Assembly (NCBI GenBank): GCA_020628645.1
Contig: JAHDES010000007.1
Coordinates: 1 to 64,000, forward strand
Origin: Saprospiraceae bacterium
GTDB taxonomy: Bacteria; Bacteroidota; Bacteroidia; Chitinophagales; Saprospiraceae
Length of the DNA stretch: 64,000 nt
Direction: 5' to 3'
Positions 19,501 through 27,968 of this stretch are shown piece after piece. Below the pieces are notes generated by a model that was given only the letters and a program-made list of their open reading frames with translations, did no database searches and was not told the DNA's origin. Every line of letters starts with the position of its first letter. The stretch's first letter is position 1. The translations under genes and the position numbers were made by a program.

Positions 19501-19522
19501 AAATGGTCTCGGCTTTAATCAT
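16517..19522 (-). CDS. Baseplate protein, Pvc12/Afp12-like
   Basis: 1001 aa. The N-terminus (YAEEVSGAIWTDYNEHDPGV, TMLEYLCYGITDLAYRTDF) is the signature of the large eCIS baseplate wedge proteins related to phage gpJ. Further on come ~500 residues that include the motif FGLPVGSSPMRRNQAKQLKG and VYFEVLLSSYLSQLANVRHL-type segments seen in the same family, and a helical C-terminal region with helix-hairpin-like IQNWEDLAKSSNHQL. It is expected to form the baseplate together with the J protein at 20389-24150. The start ATG follows the fibre-like gene after 109 bases holding a hairpin repeat (19568-19620). Confidence 0.85.
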   Translation of the reverse strand: MIKAETISKSDLQHESLQFEQLMELGIMYAEEVSGAIWTDYNEHDPGVTMLEYLCYGITDLAYRTDFPITDLLYSKNGKKTSVDNAFFPAHQILTTAPLTIQDYRKLIIDRIQGVQNVWLSPIQNHIQKYKGLYQVYLQINEEDGFSTDAIKEKTWELLQANRNLCEDFEEVHILKAANIELEVDIHLSASAIAEDVLASILYEIDHFLNPNVNLHNPDDLKRQGWKVDELYDGPLMEHGIIKNSDLTNLRKEIYINALKEIIQNIEGVRRVQDLIVRKNGMRIYEEVIHLEDQTYPHLIVPFFEQTDRTPSYRFHKGGFPVPINPFQTQQILHSLISKEKKGYQLRYMQSIIPSHQKFNLKENLFDYISIQQFFPHIYGINSFGLPVGSSPMRRNQAKQLKGYLVFFEVLLSSYLSQLANVRHLFDINKVLEKSYFVQFPKEIPDVDPLIHVDDEHRHKKEYAQWILEQLTQELDPGSRRLQQFMDHLLARFGVQFPEEVQQLLALETQEEEEVQALLLEAKQKILRQMIAFSKNRAQAFNYTKEAWETENVSCLKKRVCTELNIDNYQNRNLAQTKATNQLKWHRTTREAASTTQFHLREMLSAGLDRHHYEIVEEEGIFKLLYKASYNEDPLIIATLDDKAACEKRLDELIAQFQQMNQTSKGCFVMEHLLLRPSRMPLWNLRIGSDPQDPFLESLDKNNLEHQTFIGDDLLVTATKRSNYSILKGEKQYFILLKKSNYPILVSQEKYANEQAAEQAILKAIHELTNIMETDPLAIDQWIYLERETIEGLSIENDFYSSRLSVIFPNWNELAQNEDFKRIVEHRFSQHAPAHLAINFHWLSFSKMKQFEALFKQWLQEKSSRNGVSEQLDQLSLQLIELLKGKNNSVPNEPVQKQNSFSETALQAIFEDISLSELYNQEDLSLIVGIELELERLLNDNGIQNWEDLAKSSNHQLQTILQKNEVDPAQFQVALWIEQAQLGVQSRWQALASLQKQLKSE

Positions 19523-19567
19523 GAGTTGTGGTCGATAAGTTAAGAGAAAAGGGTTTTGGTAAGGGCC

Positions 19568-19620
19568 GTAGGACGGGCTTTAGCCTGTGCGGTATAGGTA
19601 TAGACTAAAGTCTGTCCTAC
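19568..19620. repeat. 16-bp inverted repeat between eCIS genes
   Basis: GTAGGACGGGCTTTAG (19568-19583) and CTAAAGTCTGTCCTAC (19605-19620) pair fully if two G-U pairs are allowed, with a 21-base loop. The compensating G-U pairs point to selection on an RNA hairpin or a palindromic repeat family. Confidence 0.6.
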
Positions 19621-19631
19621 TCTTCTTATTG

Positions 19632-20378
19632 TCATTCTCCAATTTTCATCACATGATAATGGATTAAGAAACTCATTTCTTTTTCATCCAATCCATAGTT
19701 CCAACCTGTTCGCATTTGTAAACAGAAATCGTCTTTTTTGCCATGCCAGCGCAAGCAAAGTCGATAGAAGAAAGCAGGAAAACCAAATTGATTGCGCGTG
19801 ACACGTACTCGTCCTTTATCGAAACAATGCGTCGCAATACCATACAAGGTAGCGGCAGCAGGAGGGCGAGTATCATCTTTTGGAGGCTTTTTAACTTGCG
19901 CTATAATTTCAAATGTCCCCAAATCTTGAAGTTGATCTTTGGTTAGAATCGTATGCCAATCTCCATTGGCGGCACAATTTCCTTTTGAAAAGATGCCAAT
20001 TCGATTTAAAGCCGCGATGGTACCATTTACTTCAAAATCATATTCAGGATCTTCGGTATGCACGCCTACTTTGCCATTGTCTTTAAAATAGAGTTGAGAA
20101 TTGCCCTTTCCGTCAGCAATATTGAGTCCTCGATCTTGTCCATTTTTGTCTAATTCAAACTGCCAAAGAGAGTCTTCATCGGAGATTTCATCATAGACAG
20201 AAATTAATTTTTCAGATTCCCCAACAGGAGAAAGGGATAAACCACCCGTTTCGGATTTAGCGAAGCCATCGTCTATTTTATTAACGGTAGAGTCAATTAA
20301 ATAACTAAAATGCACTTCCGTTGGAAACTGTCCTTTCTTAAAAAAATTCTTTAAGGTCTGTCGATTAAATAAACTCAT
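19632..20378 (-). CDS. Fibre-like eCIS accessory protein (248 aa)
   Basis: The protein starts MSLFNRQTLKNFFKKGQFPT; I chose this ATG at 20378 because it lies just after the stop of the baseplate J gene at 20389, whereas the longer frame runs back into that gene. The middle (LYFKDNGKVGVHTEDPEYDF, then EVNGTIAA) is the short repeat typical of trimeric phage tail fibres and peptidase-tipped adhesins (VGIGTxxPxxxLEVNG). The C-terminal ~110 residues form an apparently separate globular domain (TLYGIATHCFDKGRV, RLCLRWHGKKDDFCLQ). Its place between two baseplate genes suggests a baseplate-attached receptor-binding or plug protein. I do not recognise the C-terminal domain. Confidence 0.7.
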   Translation of the reverse strand: MSLFNRQTLKNFFKKGQFPTEVHFSYLIDSTVNKIDDGFAKSETGGLSLSPVGESEKLISVYDEISDEDSLWQFELDKNGQDRGLNIADGKGNSQLYFKDNGKVGVHTEDPEYDFEVNGTIAALNRIGIFSKGNCAANGDWHTILTKDQLQDLGTFEIIAQVKKPPKDDTRPPAAATLYGIATHCFDKGRVRVTRNQFGFPAFFYRLCLRWHGKKDDFCLQMRTGWNYGLDEKEMSFLIHYHVMKIGE

Positions 20379-20388
20379 ATTTGGAGAT

Positions 20389-23300
20389 TTACAATTCAAA
20401 AAAATCGTCTTCTTCTTCCACAATCGTTGGAATTGCAGTAGAAGGTGGTGTAGCTTCTCCAATAATGAAATCTGTTCCCAAACGCATTTGTTCTATCGTA
20501 TTCGTTTGAGCAGATAAATAGGTTTCGTCTTGTAAAATTTGGAAATTATGCTTGTTGGCTGGAACTAAAATACTCCAAGGCGTACTAGGGTAAATCATGT
20601 CCATATTCCCATTGGCAGTCGCAGAATCATAAAAGCGATAGCCTGATTGTTTATCTTTCGTAATGTGTACAATCGAAAAAGCAGATACAAAATCTACAAA
20701 AGGTAAATGCTCAATAAAAGAAAGAATATCATTCTTTTTGATGCCTGTGTTGAAATTAATTAAGCCTCCTTTCAACCACGGGCAAATAAAGTGGGTCAGT
20801 TCTTCTCTTAACTGATGTAAATAACGACCATGATCGTTTTGTTCTCCTTTTTTTAAGACAATCGCACAATTAATCACTACATCTTCATATACAGGATTAA
20901 TCACAGCAACTTCTGCAAAATGAGACGCATGCTGTTCTAAAAATCGCTGGATCATATCCAATTGATGATAACTTGCCTTTGGAAAAAGGTTGGTGGTAGG
21001 TGTTTGTGGGACTACTACCACTTTTACTTGCCCTGCAGCTACAAAGTTGGAATCAGATAAAGGACGAACACATTGTACTTGTCGAATATCTGGAAAATGT
21101 TGTAAAACTAAGTGTTCATAATCCCAAGTCGTCACCCCACGATTTTTATGGCGCAATCGTTCACTCACCCGCATGTAGAAATGTTCTTTCTGCTCGGGCG
21201 CACGTTCTCCGAAGAACGGAATGACTTGTTGCACTGCCTGAACAGCGGCTTGTTGAAGCGCCAAATCATCAATAGGATGAGCTTCTCCCGTATTGGTAAA
21301 CGCTTTTCCAAATTCATTTTTCACCCAAGCGGTACTCACGACATGAGGGACAATTTTTTTCAAATGCCCTAATACTTCTAAATTTCCTCTTGCTTCCACC
21401 GCCAGCCAAAACATACCACTATCGAGTAATTGATTGTCATTGCGAATTTCTTGTGGAATAGTCAAGTGAACAATTCCCGTTTGAGTGAAATTAATGGTGC
21501 CGTCTGTGATGATTTCCTCTCGTTTAAATGGATGCCATTCATCTGCTGCCAGATAAAACCAGTTCGTTTGAAGGTTATTTTTTGTGCTATGTTTTCGACT
21601 CTCTTCTAAATCAAAAAGAATCGTTAACTCTTCCCCTGGAACGGCATCTTTTATTCCTATATACAAATAAGCATCGGCATTAAAATGAGGCATCAAATAG
21701 GGGAGACTTGCCTTACCTCCTTGAATGGGTAATTGTCCAAAGGGATGAATATGAAAGAATTGCTCTTGCTTTTCCGATTTGTTATAATGAATATCTTTTG
21801 CATCAAAAAAGATGGTGCTACTTGCCTCATAATCTACACTCAATTTCTTAATCACAGGAACAAAGGGTTCATTCGGTAGACTAATTTTTGGAGCAGATTT
21901 TCCCCAACTAAAAAAACTACTTTGAGAATTTTCGAGGGCCGCTTTGGCAAAAAGATTGGGGAAGGCGCGTAAGCCAAAGGCCATTTGGGGAGATTTCAAA
22001 ATTAATTTAAAATACCCCAATTTCGTATCATTTGAAAATGGAGGAATTTCTGTTAAATCAAAATCCGCTTGAATGTCCATTTTTTGTAATTCGATCCCTG
22101 TAAGAGTCGTATAATTGGACAAATCTTCCTCTTCGGTTTGGAAAAGGCTAAATTCTTGTTGATCCGCTTCTTCTGGTAGAAAATGTCGTTTGGATAAGGC
22201 GCTGATTCCAATTTTAAAACTATCATTGGTCAATTCTTCATCATAAGCCTCATAATATTCTCCAAAATCACCTTCTACATGATTGAGATTATTCCATTCT
22301 ATATTGATTTGTAATTGCTGGAGTTCTTTTTTAAATAATTCTACACTTCCTAAGAGTAGATAAGAGTTCAATTGCGGCGCAGCACTAAAGGGCGTAAATG
22401 GCCCAGAATTATCCACCAATCCTTCTTCATTATAAATGCTAAGGGTTTGATGACCTACTACTTTGGCGTGAATATCTATCGACTCTAATACAAAATCTTG
22501 AAGAAAGGCATAAGGGAAGAGTGCATCTTCATGCGCCAACATCAGCCTTAAAACGGGTAAAGTAGTAGGATAATTCCCTCCTAAAATTTCCTTTTGATAA
22601 GGAACAATAGAAGGCTGATTCGCATTCAAGTAAATACTTAACTGAAAAGTGATATTCTCATGAATATCTTGAGGTTGTATGGAGTAGTTTTCAGCAAGAA
22701 TCCAAGCTTCTTCTCCACTCAATTCTATATCAAAGGCATTGCGAAAGATATTTGTTAATACGGCTTCTTTTGGAATTCCTTTGTTTCGCGCAATATCTCG
22801 GATTAAGTTGTTAAAATTATAAACTGAATCGGAACGGAATTTAATCAGCAAATGAATTTCCCGTATTCCTTCCTGCATTTCTAAAACAGAAGAAGCCACC
22901 GCAAAACCAATAGAAGTGCGATCCATTTGCCGCGCTCGTTCCTCAATCACCAATTGATCTTCGCCAAAAAGAGGCCAATCCATGATTTGTTGCTCTCCTG
23001 AATACAGCAAATGATCATCTCCCACTTCCACCGCTGATTGATAAATGTTAGAAATGAGTCGGTACGAACTACCAATTCCAAACAATGGATTTTGGGCAAT
23101 AAATAAAGATTTAAGTTGCGCGATTTTTGCCGAACTAATGTATAAATCTTGATCGCTTTGATAAAAGGAAGATTCTCCTTCGGCATTAATCCCCGCAGAC
23201 AATAAAGTGCCTTTTTTGAGCCAATGATTGGGGATTTCAGGATTTAAAATAAGCTGTACAATTCCTCTACTTGGTAGTCCTTCTTTTTCTTGTAAGCCGA

Positions 23301-24150
23301 GCGCATCATAAAAGTAAAAATCCAGATGTCGTTCGGTGATACCATTCAGATGATCCTGTGCTTTTTTATACAAGCGAAGAAAGGCGATCAATAAACCCAT
23401 ATCAGGGCTATGATCCTGTTTCTGATGAAGTGATTCAGCTAATAAATGGGGCGCGGTATTGACAATATAAGCCGTTGAAAGAATAATCGTTCTTAAGATC
23501 AAACGGATTTCTTTAGTGGCAAAAGTAATCTGTTCTGCAAAATCACTTCCATTTAAAAGGAGTAAAGGAACACTATATTCTACCTCCCAAATTGGATGTA
23601 AGGATTGGCGATCTGCATACTTATCCCAATAGGTTTTTAAAGTCGGGACACTACAGACGTAGGCATACAATTTTCGAACTTTTTCACCCAATTCCGCTTT
23701 AATGACCCGTTCTAAAATCAATTCAATCTTGGTAGATTGCCCTACTTCACGAAGTTTAAACGAATCGGTATACCATTTATCTAGTTGAAATGTCAGTTGT
23801 AAAGCGAGTTCGACGAGTTCGGTTAATAATTGCTCTGCTTGTTTTTGATCGTGTGCGCCATAATTGCCCGATTCTTCCGTAATTCGTTTGAGTTCCGCTT
23901 CATATTTATCCAACCGCAAACAGCTAATATCTGCAAGAAAAACGCTGATATCTTGTTGGAAAAAGGCTTGCCAATCTGTTTTTTCTCCAGATGTGCTATA
24001 AAAACGAACATATTCTGCAAAACGCGCCATCAATGCCAAAAGATTGGCAGTAGAGCGATTATCAATCTTAGTCGCTGCGGGGGGGAGCGTGTGCAGCAAG
24101 CGATTGTAGATGCTTGTTCCAGATTGATATGTATTGTTTTGCTGGTTCAT
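20389..24150 (-). CDS. Baseplate J-like protein, Pvc11/Afp11-like
   Basis: 1253 aa. The C-terminal part has the baseplate J signature: ERLRHKNRGVTTWDYEHLVL, then HFPDIRQVQCVRP, and KVVVVPQTP, followed by the domain that ends phage gpJ. The N-terminal region (LLALMARFAEYVRFYSTSGE, then DWQAFFQQDISVFLADI) is typical of the long eCIS versions. It forms the wedges of the baseplate around the VgrG hub. It follows the gp25-like gene after 20 bases. Confidence 0.88.
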   Translation of the reverse strand: MNQQNNTYQSGTSIYNRLLHTLPPAATKIDNRSTANLLALMARFAEYVRFYSTSGEKTDWQAFFQQDISVFLADISCLRLDKYEAELKRITEESGNYGAHDQKQAEQLLTELVELALQLTFQLDKWYTDSFKLREVGQSTKIELILERVIKAELGEKVRKLYAYVCSVPTLKTYWDKYADRQSLHPIWEVEYSVPLLLLNGSDFAEQITFATKEIRLILRTIILSTAYIVNTAPHLLAESLHQKQDHSPDMGLLIAFLRLYKKAQDHLNGITERHLDFYFYDALGLQEKEGLPSRGIVQLILNPEIPNHWLKKGTLLSAGINAEGESSFYQSDQDLYISSAKIAQLKSLFIAQNPLFGIGSSYRLISNIYQSAVEVGDDHLLYSGEQQIMDWPLFGEDQLVIEERARQMDRTSIGFAVASSVLEMQEGIREIHLLIKFRSDSVYNFNNLIRDIARNKGIPKEAVLTNIFRNAFDIELSGEEAWILAENYSIQPQDIHENITFQLSIYLNANQPSIVPYQKEILGGNYPTTLPVLRLMLAHEDALFPYAFLQDFVLESIDIHAKVVGHQTLSIYNEEGLVDNSGPFTPFSAAPQLNSYLLLGSVELFKKELQQLQINIEWNNLNHVEGDFGEYYEAYDEELTNDSFKIGISALSKRHFLPEEADQQEFSLFQTEEEDLSNYTTLTGIELQKMDIQADFDLTEIPPFSNDTKLGYFKLILKSPQMAFGLRAFPNLFAKAALENSQSSFFSWGKSAPKISLPNEPFVPVIKKLSVDYEASSTIFFDAKDIHYNKSEKQEQFFHIHPFGQLPIQGGKASLPYLMPHFNADAYLYIGIKDAVPGEELTILFDLEESRKHSTKNNLQTNWFYLAADEWHPFKREEIITDGTINFTQTGIVHLTIPQEIRNDNQLLDSGMFWLAVEARGNLEVLGHLKKIVPHVVSTAWVKNEFGKAFTNTGEAHPIDDLALQQAAVQAVQQVIPFFGERAPEQKEHFYMRVSERLRHKNRGVTTWDYEHLVLQHFPDIRQVQCVRPLSDSNFVAAGQVKVVVVPQTPTTNLFPKASYHQLDMIQRFLEQHASHFAEVAVINPVYEDVVINCAIVLKKGEQNDHGRYLHQLREELTHFICPWLKGGLINFNTGIKKNDILSFIEHLPFVDFVSAFSIVHITKDKQSGYRFYDSATANGNMDMIYPSTPWSILVPANKHNFQILQDETYLSAQTNTIEQMRLGTDFIIGEATPPSTAIPTIVEEEDDFFEL

Positions 24151-24170
24151 TTAATCGGTAAAATGAAATT

Positions 24171-24605
24171 TTAATTTGAATGTATCCGTAAGGGAAGATT
24201 AGTTCCTTCTTCCAAATAAAAAGGATACACCATATTACTTCGGCTATTGGTTTGAATGATGGTATATTCGATTTGAATAAAAATGATACCAACATCTTCT
24301 TTACTCCATTGGATGTCAATATTTTCTAAAATGATTCGAGGCTCTGATTTTTTAATGGCTTTCGTAATCAAATCGGTGATTCGCAATCGCGTACGACTAC
24401 TCAAACGCTCAAATACTTGAGAATGTAAATCACAGCCATAAATGGGACGTAAAATGCGTTCTCCAGGAATGGTTCCAATCAACAGAAAAAGACTTTGTTG
24501 AATATCATCATCTTCGGTGACCATCTCCACGGTCTTCCGCTTGTGATTAAAAGTGGGAGGAAAACTCCATCCCGTTCCTAAAAATGATTTTTTTTCTGCG
24601 CTCAT
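24171..24605 (-). CDS. gp25-like baseplate wedge protein (Pvc9/Afp9-like)
   Basis: 144 aa from the ATG at 24605 (MSAEKKSFLGTGWSFPP); the longer frame to 24683 runs into a palindromic repeat and is unlikely to be translated. It has the gp25/TssE fold signature: IQQSLFLLIGTIPGERILRP then YGCDL, followed by the EPR motif (KKSEPRIILENIDI). Proteins of this family start sheath assembly at the baseplate. It lies between PAAR and baseplate J, the order seen in eCIS clusters. Confidence 0.9.
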   Translation of the reverse strand: MSAEKKSFLGTGWSFPPTFNHKRKTVEMVTEDDDIQQSLFLLIGTIPGERILRPIYGCDLHSQVFERLSSRTRLRITDLITKAIKKSEPRIILENIDIQWSKEDVGIIFIQIEYTIIQTNSRSNMVYPFYLEEGTNLPLRIHSN

Positions 24606-24629
24606 TGATATTAGATTTAATTCCCAAGG

Positions 24630-24681
24630 GCGAGTTAGGAAACTCGCTAGATATGTTTCGGAGAAGTTAGGAAACTTCTCC
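24630..24681. repeat. Double-hairpin repeat, copy 1
   Basis: Two perfect hairpins in a row: GCGAGTT-AGGA-AACTCGC (24630-24647), and a 9-bp stem GGAGAAGTT/AACTTCTCC with loop AGGA (24660-24681). They are joined by TAGATATGTTTC and followed by AATCA. The same architecture recurs at 28573-28623. It sits between the PAAR and gp25 genes. Confidence 0.75.
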
Positions 24682-24713
24682 AATCATTTATTCATTATTA
24701 GTTGTCCGTTTAA

Positions 24714-25013
24714 TTATCCGCCAATTATTACCGTTGGATAGCCTAGGGTGATGGTGCCGCCATGTGCGGTGTTATCGCCCAATCGTGCGGCGGGCTTCTT
24801 CCCAATCATTACGGTGGCTGATCCTTTAATAATGGAGTCAGGTGGGCCGACGCATGTACACATATCACCCATCACGGCGGCGGGCATTTTTCCAATCAAT
24901 ACGGTTGGTACACCTGGGCCAATTATTGGCCCACCTACATGTGGAATAGGGGGCACGACTGGAGTGACCATTGGGCAAACATGCATATCTGTTAATCGAG
25001 CTGCTGGAGGCAT
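24714..25013 (-). CDS. PAAR-domain spike tip protein
   Basis: 99 aa made almost wholly of PAAR motifs: MPPAARLTDMHVCPM, GPGVPTVLIGKMPAAVMGD, TVMIGKKPAARLGD and YPTVIIGG. This domain folds into a sharp cone on the VgrG spike and binds a metal ion through His/Cys residues (H11, C13 and later ones). It has no C-terminal toxin extension. It follows VgrG with a 188-base gap that contains repeats. Confidence 0.93.
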   Translation of the reverse strand: MPPAARLTDMHVCPMVTPVVPPIPHVGGPIIGPGVPTVLIGKMPAAVMGDMCTCVGPPDSIIKGSATVMIGKKPAARLGDNTAHGGTITLGYPTVIIGG

Positions 25014-25030
25014 AAGCTATATTTTTATGG

Positions 25031-25137
25031 TTCTCCGACAAATCCCGTGATTACAATTCAATTCAATTCTAAATTTGTTCACTTACTTTGTTCGTTCACT
25101 CATTTATTTTGAACTGACCACGGAATTTATCCGAGAA
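25031..25137. repeat. 107-bp element with 19-bp inverted ends
   Basis: TTCTCCGACAAATCCCGTG (25031-25049) is the inverse of CACGGAATTTATCCGAGAA (25119-25137) except for three positions. It lies between VgrG and PAAR and is AT-rich and non-coding in the middle. Probably a MITE-like element or large RNA hairpin. Confidence 0.55.
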
Positions 25138-25152
25138 GGTTTTTATAGTTAA

Positions 25153-25183
25153 GACTTTTCAAATAGGTTAAACTTAAAAAGTC
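25153..25183. repeat. Hairpin repeat between VgrG and PAAR
   Basis: GACTTTT pairs with AAAAAGTC around CAAATAGGTTAAACTT. The inner sequence resembles the hairpin at 28653-28685 (GACTTCCCAAGTT-GGATA-AACTTAGGAAGTC), so both probably belong to one repeat family. Confidence 0.5.
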
Positions 25184-25201
25184 AAAAATTTAGTTAACAA
25201 T

Positions 25202-26998
25202 TTAATTTATCATCACCATTGCGCCTTTGACCGTGGTGGTGCCTGTGGCTTTTAATTCTGCACTAGCAGTTCCATTGGCACTAAAGGACATTTTAGCTTT
25301 GGCATTGACATTGAGTCCTTCCAATGCTACATCTCCGCCTTTTGATTTTAGCGAAATTTTTCCAGTGGCGTTGAGGTCAATTTTTCCTGTCGCATCTAAT
25401 TTAATGTCCTTACTGGTTTTGAGTAGAATTCCACTATCGGAAAGTTCTACTTTATTCTTGTTACTGTCTTGAATGGTGATTTTACCATCTTCATCAGATA
25501 AAATGATGGTGTTTTTCTTTGGGGTATTAATTGTGATGTCCTTTTTTTCTTCGTCAAATTCAATCGTAAGTTTACTTTTTGTTACGATAGCTTTTTTACT
25601 ATTCTTATCATCAGGGGTATAAGGCGGCGCATTTTTACTACTATAAACCGAGCCTAAAATAATAGCCGAACGAGGATCATTATTTAAGAACCCTAAAATG
25701 ACTTCATCATCTACTTCTGGAAAGAAAAAGATGCCTTGTTTATTGGTCGCATATAAATGAGATAATCGAGCCCAAATACCTTTTCCTCCTTCTTCGACCA
25801 TTGGAATATCCACTTGAACGCGAAATTCACCATCTTCATCTTCATGAATTTTTTTGACTTTTCCAGTTAATAAACCTTGAACCGCAGGAACTAATCCTCC
25901 CGTTTCAGGAGCATGAACATCTCGTTTTTCCAAATAGGATTGTGGTGATAAGCCAAAATCGACGCTTGTTTTCCAGAAACCCTCCGATACCTGATGATGA
26001 ACACCCGTAATTAAGGCACTACCATTGAAATGCGTACCAAAACCATCTAATTCAATTAAGGTATTCACTTTTGCTTTGGCACTACCGATAAAAGAAGTGG
26101 TTCCGCGAATACGAGAGAGGCGCGCGCGAAGCAATTGCGCATCTGCCCACGCTTTAAGGGCTGCTTTTTCAAGATTAGCTGCCGATTGCAATTTGTATTC
26201 TGAAATGCCTAGTACTCCTGCAAGTTTAGTTCCCTTATCACTAGCAGCGCCCTGAGCATTGACGGATGGTTTCTTAGCATCTGACTTAACGAGTTTTTGC
26301 GTTTTAGGACTCCAAGCTTCCGCAGCAATTTTAGGCATTTGAAAACGACTTTCAACAGAAGCATCAAAATCAAGGACATCTTTTCCAAAAGTCAATTTCA
26401 AAGCCGCACTTTTACTCGTTTCTGGTTTTTTCACACAAACTTTATCTTCTTCTGTATACAATAATAAGCCATTCACTTCTGCCCGATTGGCGATAAAATC
26501 CCAATCTACGGCTTGATATTGAACTAATGATTTATGTTCATATTCCGTCGCATCTAATTGTTTGGATAAGCCATGATTGCCAATGACTTTGCCGATTATT
26601 GCTTGATCTTTTCCTTTATGAAAAGCACTATTTCGCCCCAATGTCATTTTAACCGCTTTATTCGCACAATGAACCACTAAAACATGTTGTCTGGCAGCAC
26701 GAGATTTGATTTGTTGGCGAACGATGATGCCTTTAAAAACAGTTTCCGCTCCATCATCTAGATGAGCAAGTCCAATTTCTATATCATCTCCAATTTTAAA
26801 ATTTTTATCAGCTGGTTCAAATGTTTTATTATCACCAAGTCCTGGTTCTAAATGATAGATAAGGGTCGCATAGCCTACTTTAAATAATTCGTGATGTACT
26901 TCAATTTCGAGCAAAGGAGCGAGGGTATCGGTTGTTTTACCAGCAACTTTGACTTCGTATTTGACAATAGGATTTTCTATAATAGGAGATTCGGGCAT
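25202..26998 (-). CDS. VgrG-like spike protein (Pvc8/Afp8-like)
   Basis: 598 aa. Residues ~10-360 match the VgrG/gpD (gp27-like) domain (EIEVHHELFKVGYATLIYHL, EGFWKTSVDFGLSPQ). Residues ~370-455 form the gp5 OB-fold (GLLTGKVKKIHEDEDGEFRV, FFPEVDDEVILGFLNNDPRS). The C-terminus is a triple-stranded beta-helix with regular KIDLNATGKISLKSKGG repeats. It forms the central spike that carries PAAR at its tip. No effector domain is fused. It lies 3 bases after the LysM gene. Confidence 0.93.
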   Translation of the reverse strand: MPESPIIENPIVKYEVKVAGKTTDTLAPLLEIEVHHELFKVGYATLIYHLEPGLGDNKTFEPADKNFKIGDDIEIGLAHLDDGAETVFKGIIVRQQIKSRAARQHVLVVHCANKAVKMTLGRNSAFHKGKDQAIIGKVIGNHGLSKQLDATEYEHKSLVQYQAVDWDFIANRAEVNGLLLYTEEDKVCVKKPETSKSAALKLTFGKDVLDFDASVESRFQMPKIAAEAWSPKTQKLVKSDAKKPSVNAQGAASDKGTKLAGVLGISEYKLQSAANLEKAALKAWADAQLLRARLSRIRGTTSFIGSAKAKVNTLIELDGFGTHFNGSALITGVHHQVSEGFWKTSVDFGLSPQSYLEKRDVHAPETGGLVPAVQGLLTGKVKKIHEDEDGEFRVQVDIPMVEEGGKGIWARLSHLYATNKQGIFFFPEVDDEVILGFLNNDPRSAIILGSVYSSKNAPPYTPDDKNSKKAIVTKSKLTIEFDEEKKDITINTPKKNTIILSDEDGKITIQDSNKNKVELSDSGILLKTSKDIKLDATGKIDLNATGKISLKSKGGDVALEGLNVNAKAKMSFSANGTASAELKATGTTTVKGAMVMIN

Positions 26999-27001
26999 GT
27001 T

Positions 27002-27673
27002 TTATTGGTTTTTCAGTGGTGGAAAATAAATGCGTTGACCCGGTTGTAAGGCCATCACACTTTTCAAATTATTGGAACGCGCTACCTGTACATACAAGGA
27101 TGCATCTTTGTATACTTTATGGCAAAGAAGTGGAAGGGTATCTCCCGCCTTTACGGTACGAACATGTGTTAAATCTGGCGAATTTTGATCGAGTTCTGAA
27201 TAGAAATCTTTCCACGGTTGGTAGGCAGAAAAATTACAAGACACTTCTGCGCGAAGCGGTGCTCCTTCTGCATTGAATAGGGTGTAATTAATATCTAAGC
27301 CTTCTGCTTGGCCTTCAAAAGAAGTTTTCCCCCATTCAATTTTGACTGTGTTCAGCGCATGGTCATCTTTATCGTATTCAACGGCAATTTTTTTGAGTTT
27401 TTCAACTTGATCGGTGACGTATTTACTTTTATCCGTGCCTTTTGGGAGGGGAATCGCACCTGTTCCTTCGATGGTGAGGGAGAAACTAATTTTACTGGTG
27501 AGGGTAACCGTTTTGCGAACAAAATTTAATCCAGTAATAAATTTCTTTACCTTTTTTTCTTCCGCTGTACTGTATTTAATCGAGAACTTATCTGGATTAA
27601 TAAGTGCGGTAAAGGTATTTTCTCCATTTTTATCGGAGATAGTTAATAAATCTATTTTTGGATTGGATGCCAT
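27002..27673 (-). CDS. LysM-containing baseplate hub protein (Pvc7/Afp7-like)
   Basis: 223 aa. The N-terminal ~150 residues (LLTISDKNGENTFTALINPD, KFSIKYSTAEEKK) belong to the CIS tail/hub protein family, and the C-terminus is a LysM domain (VRTVKAGDTLPLLCHKVYKD ... NNLKSVMALQPGQRIYFP). In eCIS particles this protein joins the inner tube to the VgrG hub; the LysM in this place may bind the baseplate rather than peptidoglycan. It is immediately followed by vgrG. Confidence 0.9.
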   Translation of the reverse strand: MASNPKIDLLTISDKNGENTFTALINPDKFSIKYSTAEEKKVKKFITGLNFVRKTVTLTSKISFSLTIEGTGAIPLPKGTDKSKYVTDQVEKLKKIAVEYDKDDHALNTVKIEWGKTSFEGQAEGLDINYTLFNAEGAPLRAEVSCNFSAYQPWKDFYSELDQNSPDLTHVRTVKAGDTLPLLCHKVYKDASLYVQVARSNNLKSVMALQPGQRIYFPPLKNQ

Positions 27674-27705
27674 GTTTTGCTTCTCGTTTTAGTTTTTACA
27701 GGTGT

Positions 27706-27930
27706 TTATCGTATAAACTGTTTGTCCATATAATCTTTGACTTGCATCATAATCGTTTCGATTAATTCTTTTCGTTCTTCATCGCTGATACTAGATGAGG
27801 AACTGGAAACCGCCTCGTTTAATGCAGCTGCTTTTGCATTACTATTGCCACTAGTGGTTTTTCCTTTTGTTCCATCTTCATCATTGTCCATAAAGGCTTT
27901 GATGAATAATTCTCGTATTTCGACTGGCAT
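27706..27930 (-). CDS. Small DUF5908-like eCIS protein
   Basis: 74 aa starting MPVEIRELFIKAFM; the ATG at 27930 was chosen because this start is typical of the family found at this place in Bacteroidota eCIS operons. The protein ends with a short amphipathic helix (EERKELIETIMMQVKDYMDK). The middle is a Ser/Ala-rich low-complexity linker. Its role is unknown; its position between the second tube protein and LysM hub suggests assembly or coupling of the tube to the hub. Confidence 0.75.
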   Translation of the reverse strand: MPVEIRELFIKAFMDNDEDGTKGKTTSGNSNAKAAALNEAVSSSSSSISDEERKELIETIMMQVKDYMDKQFIR

Positions 27931-27968
27931 AGTTTTGTTTTTTTGATATACAAACAAGAATGTTTGTG

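Noticed and set aside
20379-20462. N-terminal extension of the fibre-like protein
   Set aside because: It overlaps the end of the baseplate J gene and gives a Lys/Leu-rich stretch without support; the ATG at 20378 fits better.
24606-24683. N-terminal extension of the gp25-like protein
   Set aside because: The extension is encoded by the palindromic repeat, and the family starts near MSAEKKSFLGTGW.
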